Shown: in pieces, positions 58,818-64,000 of the stretch | How positions within the stretch are numbered: the stretch's first letter is position 1 | How the letters are laid out: each line of letters opens with the position of its first letter | DNA from: Avena insularis | Taxonomy: Eukaryota; Streptophyta; Magnoliopsida; Poales; Poaceae | DNA: 64,000 bases | Direction: 5' to 3' | Assembly (NCBI GenBank): GCA_023614405.1 | Contig: CM042691.1 | Coordinates: 169,046,927-169,110,926, forward strand | Position numbers and translations under genes: made by a program | The notes under the pieces: model-generated | What the model saw: only the letters and a program-made list of their open reading frames with translations | Told to the model about the DNA's origin: nothing | Databases searched by the model: none

Positions 58818-59606
58818 GTCAGATGGCTGCCATGCAAAGATATCACTATTAGCTTTGAGGAACTCGACGAGCGTGCTTTCCTATGCGTGTCCTAGGCCTA
58901 CCCCTATGTTCGTCGTCTTGGAGGGATCGTCTTCCTTCATCGACGTCTTCTTCGTCTCTTCTGACGCATTGAACTGCAAACTTGGCTTCAGCACCTCATT
59001 CTTCATAGCAGGCATCTCGGATGGATTGATGGTATTCTTGATCTCCTGGTACTCCTGGGCGTGTAGCACGGTTTTGGTGAAGGCAGCAGATCATTCGTCG
59101 CATTCTCGCGCCTTCCTCGGATTTCCTCGTACGGTGATTACACCCTTTGGACCTGGAAGTTTAATCATGTTGTAGATGTAACAGGGACGGGCCATGAACG
59201 CCCAATAAGCCTAACGCCCGAAGATGGCGTGGTAAGCACTTTTGAATGGTACCACCTCGAAGAAGAGTGGCTCGGTCCAGTAATTTTCTCGGGTTCCGAA
59301 TGTCACGTCCAGAGTAATCTCACCCAGAGAATTTGCCTGTCTCCCTGGTATAATGCCATGGAAAGTTACACTGTTGTAACTCAACTGGCTCTCGTGTAGC
59401 TTCATGCGGTGGAGTGTCTCGACATAGAGGATACTGATACTTCTCCCACCATCCATGAGTGTTTTTGAAAACTCATAGCCATCAATAAGAGGATTGACGA
59501 CCAGAGGATACTTTCCCTGACGATGTGTTTTCCTCGGGTGATCTGAACGATCAAAGGTGATAGTCACCTCTGACCAGTCTAGGAATTGGGGGACAGCCAG
59601 AACCAT
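58818..59606 (-). pseudogene. Tat protease region and linker to RT
   Basis: WSEVTITFDRSDHPRKTHR and PLVVNPLIDGYEFSKTLMDGG show the Tat-type protease, whose active Asp sits in LMDGGRSISIL. EVVPFKSAYHAIFGR ends at a stop (59211-59213), and the linker then runs on in the same frame toward RT. A further stop lies near 58881. Confidence 0.82.
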
Positions 59607-60377
59607 GGCATTGAGCTCATGAATAACCGCCTTTTGTCCTTAGCTGGTTGGGATCGAAGGAAGCAGACGTATGCGTCTTTCTTAGTAGGAAAAGTCTTCT
59701 TTCCATCTGGCTTGGGCTCTGCGGCGGCTTCCGCCTCTTCCATATCGGAATCTTCCTTGGGCTACTTTCCTTTCTCGGAATTCCTCTTTCCTTTTTGTCG
59801 CTTGGCTCTGTAGCCAGCGGATTCATCTTTCTTGATGTCGTCATTGAAACGACACTCGGCATCTGTATGGGTAGATCCTCCGTTACTATCCAAGTGGTGG
59901 ACACAAGGATTATTGGCAATGTCAGCCCAGGTATAGGTTCTTCCGGGTTGTTAGTCTCCTCTGCCCTGGATTTGGGAAGTTCCTCGGCCTCTACCACGGT
60001 CGCCTCCGCGCGCTCCTCGTCCTCCAGATCCGAACGTTGCGTTGACAGCTGCGTTGTCTGGAGCCGGCTTTCTGTCCGACGTGTTCTTGCGCTTCTAAGT
60101 TTGCTTTGGCTGTTTGTCCGCATTGGGATTGGCCATAATATTTAGCAGCCCTTCTGAATCTTCATCAGCGTCAGCATACTTGCTTGCCGTCTCTATCATT
60201 TCTCCCAAATCTGTGACGTGGTCACGCTTCAGCCTATGATGTAAAATTCTGATTGGAAGTCCTGCAATAAAAGCTTCTATCACAGTTTTCTCATTTACTC
60301 CATCACAATAGTTCTTTGTATCGATCCATCGTCCGAGATAATACCGGCAGGTTTCTCCAGGTCTTTGGGTGCAACGC
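59607..60377 (-). pseudogene. Tat gag, C-terminal part, truncated
   Basis: From the break at 60377 the frame reads RYYLGRWIDTKNYCDG and VIEAFIAGLPIRILHHRLKR, a Gag C-terminal region. An Arg/Gly-rich stretch and a CVHH-to-C zinc-binding box follow near 59850-59910 in a shifted frame. A stop near 60095 and a frame change break it. The N-terminal half is missing because of the LTR insertion. Confidence 0.8.
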
Positions 60378-63300
60378 TATAACATCCCAATTTCAGCAAC
60401 CCTGATTAAATGTCCAAAAGGCAAAAATCAGGGGGAACAAAAACTTTTTCCTTCTATGCTTGCTTGCTTGTTTGCTTGCGCTCAAGCAACTTCTTGTGGA
60501 TTAGGTGTGTACTCCCCATCTCAACAATAGTTTACAAAAAAACTATTTTACAAAAGAGAGGTCTTGGCTCATCTTTCATATTCGCAAATGTTCTGGCATT
60601 TCAAAACCTGAGACAAGATGACTTTGACACAACCAAATACTTTACTAGTTTCTATTGCCAAAACTATGGAGACATATATATACTCTCCTAATGTTTTCAA
60701 GACAGAACCTTCAACCACCCTTATCTCTAGGTTTTCCAAAAACCTTTATTAAAACCTTTTCATCTAAATCTTGGTAGAGATACCAAGATGGTACTTATCT
60801 TACTTAAAAGCAAAACCCCTTTTCAAAATACCCCTCCTTACCTCAACCTAGGCTTGATGGTAACCCTAGTAGTAGCTAGATAAGTGATAAGATGAATTGC
60901 CTTGATCTGCTGTAAGATGGATTGCCTTGATCTGTTGTTTGCATTGTTTGCTTAGGAACTAGAGTGAGCTAATCTAGTAGCTCACCCCTTAGGACCCAAC
61001 CCATGATTGTTATCATCAAACTCAAAGCAAGCATCCAAGTATGGATCTATCCTAAGCCACTCAAGTGATCATCTCATCCCATGCTTATCTCAATCCAGGG
61101 ATAATCCCTCTTGATGGTTTCCACCCTAGTGGAGACCCTATCCATGTTTGGATCCCCTCTCTTCAATCTACACCTCAACATCAACCACTTGAGGTAAGAG
61201 ATAAACCTTTGCCACCCTGTCAGTTGTTTCCCTCTTGAACACTAGTCAAAATCACCAAATCTGCCAAAATAGCTGTCTGGATTTCTTATCTAGATTCAAT
61301 CTTTAGAGCTTTACCTTTCCCAACCCATGTGCCTTATTGAGAATGCACTAGAACCATCTTGTAGTACATCAGTAGTACTACCAAGTCCCACTCTTGCCCT
61401 AGGCTAAGCCATCCGAATTCCCACTCATCCATGATGGTTCGGTAGTCAAGATACTAATCTTTTCTGCAAATCTTATCATCTTGCCTACTTTGGCAGAAGC
61501 TCACATCTATATGCCACCACCCCTTGACCAACTCTTTGCATGGTTATGATTTACTAATAATGGCCTACCAATCCCCACTTAACTTGTTTTCATTGGAGCC
61601 TTGTGCTTCTTAAACCCACATGGTTTAGGAGGCTACCTGATGTATCTGATATGGCTGCCTTATTTTCAACAAAGTTTGCTATTTCAGCATGATCACCTCA
61701 AATGCAACCAAGCCCAACTCTTGCTTCCAATCATATATATGACATGGTATATTCATCCATATAACCCTTGTACCAAGGTGAGCTCTGAGCTCCCTAATCC
61801 AACCCTGTTTAGAGGGCATCGGAATAACCAAACCCTAGATCCTCTCAACCCTAGTTTCCATCCTCTCTACCACTTTTCTTCAAAACCAAGGTTGACCTTG
61901 ATTACTACATCAAGTTTATATCATCTACCTTGGATATAAGCATCCCCAAATAATTTTCCCAATTATTTGGATTTTTAAACTATTTAATTCCCTCTACCTA
62001 CCAAATTCTCAAAATCCTTGCCTATAAAGACAAGTTTGATTTTCTCCAAATCACCTTGCCAACTCAAGGCACATTTGATGCCTACATATCATATCCCATC
62101 TTTCCAACTCAAAAATAAATATTTTTGAGGTCCTTTATTTTTTCTTTTTGCCCTTTTTCTTAAATGGCAGAAACAAGAAATAATTCCACAAAAATACTTT
62201 TCATCTCAATAAATCCCAATAAAATTCTCCAATGTGTGTAATGGTATTTAGGACCATATCACACCAAAAACCAAGATTTCCCAATGTAAAAATATCAAAT
62301 GATCTTCTATAAACTACTTCTGCACTTTACAAATAAATGAATTTAAGTGGGCTATTACTCCATAGAAAAATTCCAAATAAATCTTGGAGGTGTACAAGGC
62401 CATATCCATCTACCCGTAACCTTTCCCCATCTTGGCCAATGTAAATTTTTGGACTTCATTCATAAACCAAGCTTTGATCAAATATGGCAAAAAAAATCAA
62501 AACCATTAAACAAACCCCATCAAAGCTTGTCTCATAGCCCACCCCATCACACCTCCCTCCTCCTGGTCGTAGCACTGTAGATCTATAGTGACCAAACCCT
62601 AGTTCTTGTACTTTTGCTCTTGTTTAGAGGGAGACAAAGCCTCCTTGTCTTGTCCCCTCTTATTAATGTCATAGCAGCAGCTACCCTCTCACCCCTTGTC
62701 ACCTAGCACGACCAGAGGCTACCCCACACCCCTCTCATCACCGCCCAAGCTGCCCTATCCTCGAGCAGCACCATCCCCATGCCCTCCCATGGACTTGGTC
62801 CCGGTTAGACCACCCCCTCTCTAAATAAATAGGCCAGAGGCCTCCCCTTCACCTCATTTCCCCTCTAACACTCTTACTTCCCTCCCCCACGAGCTCCTGC
62901 TCTCTCCCTTGCCTTGTTCTGCCCAGGAGAGAGAGAAAGAAGAGAGTTTTGTCCATGGACGAGTTCGAGCTCGAGGAGCTCTCTCCTCTGCCTTTTCCTC
63001 TCTGCATGTTCTTCTATCGTGCTCCCCTCCTCCCCATGCGTCTAACCTTACTCTTTGTTTGGCTCAGGACAGCTCCCAGGCGGTGCTCCGGTGAACTCTC
63101 GAGAGCATCCCCGCAGGTGCCATCGCGCGATCTCCCTCCCGTCGACAAACCTACCCTCGCCGCCCCTCGTTCGACTCGCCGTGGAGCGCCGCTTCGCCAT
63201 GTCTACTCCAAAACACCTCCCAAGCCCTCTGGTGAGCACCCCACTCCTCTCCGACGAACCTAGGGTTCATCCCCCTACCGGCAGTGTCCTGACGAGGACG

Positions 63301-64000
63301 ACGAGCGAGCACCGTCAGATCTACTTAAAACCAATGACCTGATCTCCCCCGTACCCCTTCGGTCGTCCTCCACCACTGACAGGCCGACCCCGCCTATCAG
63401 TGTCTTCAAACCCACCTCCCGTGCAGCGCACCACTTGGGTGGGCCGTATCCTCCTCTCCGCGGCCCATGTTCCCCAGATCCTAGCCCACAACTCCCTGGC
63501 TTTTATCCAATTTGCCCAGATCCAGAAAAATGACCATCTGCTTTAAATCTTTCTGAAAATAAAAAGGTCCTAAATAAATTTAGTAAATAATTTTAACTAG
63601 TACCTAAGCCTCTAACCTGCAGAATTGTTTTTGGAACAATTTACTGAAGAGATAAATCATAGAAAATAAAATATCCAAGCCTATTCCTTTAAATAATAAA
63701 ATCTTTCAGAGAGCTTGGCATTTCCAAATGGCATGAACCCTATTGGTATATAAAGGTATTAGCCATACCTTGCAAGTCCCACTGGTCCCACCCAACTGGC
63801 TCCCTGGTTTTCCCACATTAAAAATAACAAAATCAAGCCTTTTCTGCCTTTAGAAATTTCCCTAGGTCAAACCAAATGAGGTTTGGACCTAATTCCAACT
63901 CCTAGTAAACCTATATACCAATAAGCACCAAAAACCTGGAGCCCAAGATTTATTGATCTCTTATGGAATTATGGTGAATTAAAAAATTCTGTTCATTGTT
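60378..64000 (+). repeat. Tekay-like LTR inserted in the Tat gag, runs off the window
   Basis: It starts TATAACATCCC, one change from the TGTAACATCCC start of gypsy-1. It has the same layout: AT-rich U3-like part (to ~62690), a TAAATAAATAGG box near 62820, then a C-rich leader block (to ~63500) and AT-rich sequence. No right end is visible, so the LTR is at least 3.6 kb long. Open frames in it lack recognisable domains. Sequence identity with gypsy-1 is low by eye, so it is another family. Confidence 0.7.

Larger units (their letters stand above)
50894..60377 (-). mobile_element. Tat-lineage Ty3-gypsy element, 5' side cut by another LTR
   Basis: A 3' LTR (50894-51428) and polypurine tract lie at the left. 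Then come an antisense gene (52000-55088, plus strand) and, on the minus strand, integrase, a second archaeal-type RNase H, the usual RNase H, RT, protease and gag. Two RNase H domains plus an extra ORF between integrase and the 3' LTR are the hallmark of Tat/Ogre/Retand elements. Gag is cut at 60378 by the next LTR, so the rest and the 5' LTR lie beyond the window. Several stops and frameshifts are present. Confidence 0.92.

Noticed and set aside
1..64000. tRNA, rRNA or other structural RNA genes
   Set aside because: None was recognised by eye; tRNA-like matches are only primer binding sites of retroelements.

Overview
This window looks like plant nuclear DNA, and specifically grass (Poaceae) DNA. 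The evidence is stacked long-LTR Ty3-gypsy elements with chromodomains, a Tat-lineage element with an antisense accessory gene, a CACTA transposon, PIF/Harbinger elements, and one GC-rich, short-intron COBRA-like gene closest to rice BRITTLE CULM1. I cannot name the species. More than 85% of the window is transposable elements. I can support only one intact cellular gene.

Layout. (1) Positions 1-30785 are a nested stack. The oldest layer is a minus-strand Ty1-copia element (26283-30785). Its RNase H region was broken by a plus-strand Tekay-type chromovirus, called gypsy-1 here (1-26282; its 5' LTR lies outside the window). Gypsy-1 was then hit twice: in gag by a CACTA element (455-5368, target duplication ATG), and in pol by a second, minus-strand Tekay-type element, gypsy-2 (7692-20274, two ~3.2 kb LTRs, target duplication CAATT). 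The CACTA element carries a multi-exon fragment of an atypical E2F (DEL/E2Fe) gene. (2) Positions 30938-31980 are a ~1 kb PIF/Harbinger-like non-autonomous element with TTA duplications. (3) Positions 32401-34017 hold the COBRA-like gene on the minus strand: four exons and 448 codons before the stop. Upstream of it lies a repeat-plus-hairpin cluster. (4) Positions 35047-36260 are a decayed Harbinger transposase element. (5) Positions 36270-50893 are LTR-derived and AT-rich sequence, split at 37249-45294 by a non-autonomous gypsy element. That element has gag and protease but no reverse transcriptase, an Asp-type primer binding site, GTAGG duplications, a downstream coiled-coil ORF with its own TATA-like box, and two near-identical polypurine motifs. 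(6) Positions 50894-60377 are a minus-strand Tat-lineage gypsy element with two RNase H domains. It carries a spliced, plus-strand (antisense) accessory gene between its integrase and its 3' LTR. (7) Positions 60378-64000 are the start of another Tekay-like LTR that broke the Tat gag and runs off the window.

How the parts relate. Nearly all element coding regions carry stops or frameshifts. Many of the stops fit C-to-T decay of methylated DNA: where gypsy-1 has TGA or TAG, gypsy-2 often has Arg or Trp. Only the COBRA-like gene keeps fully open exons and canonical splice sites throughout. All boundaries and families were judged by reading the sequence; no database search was possible.
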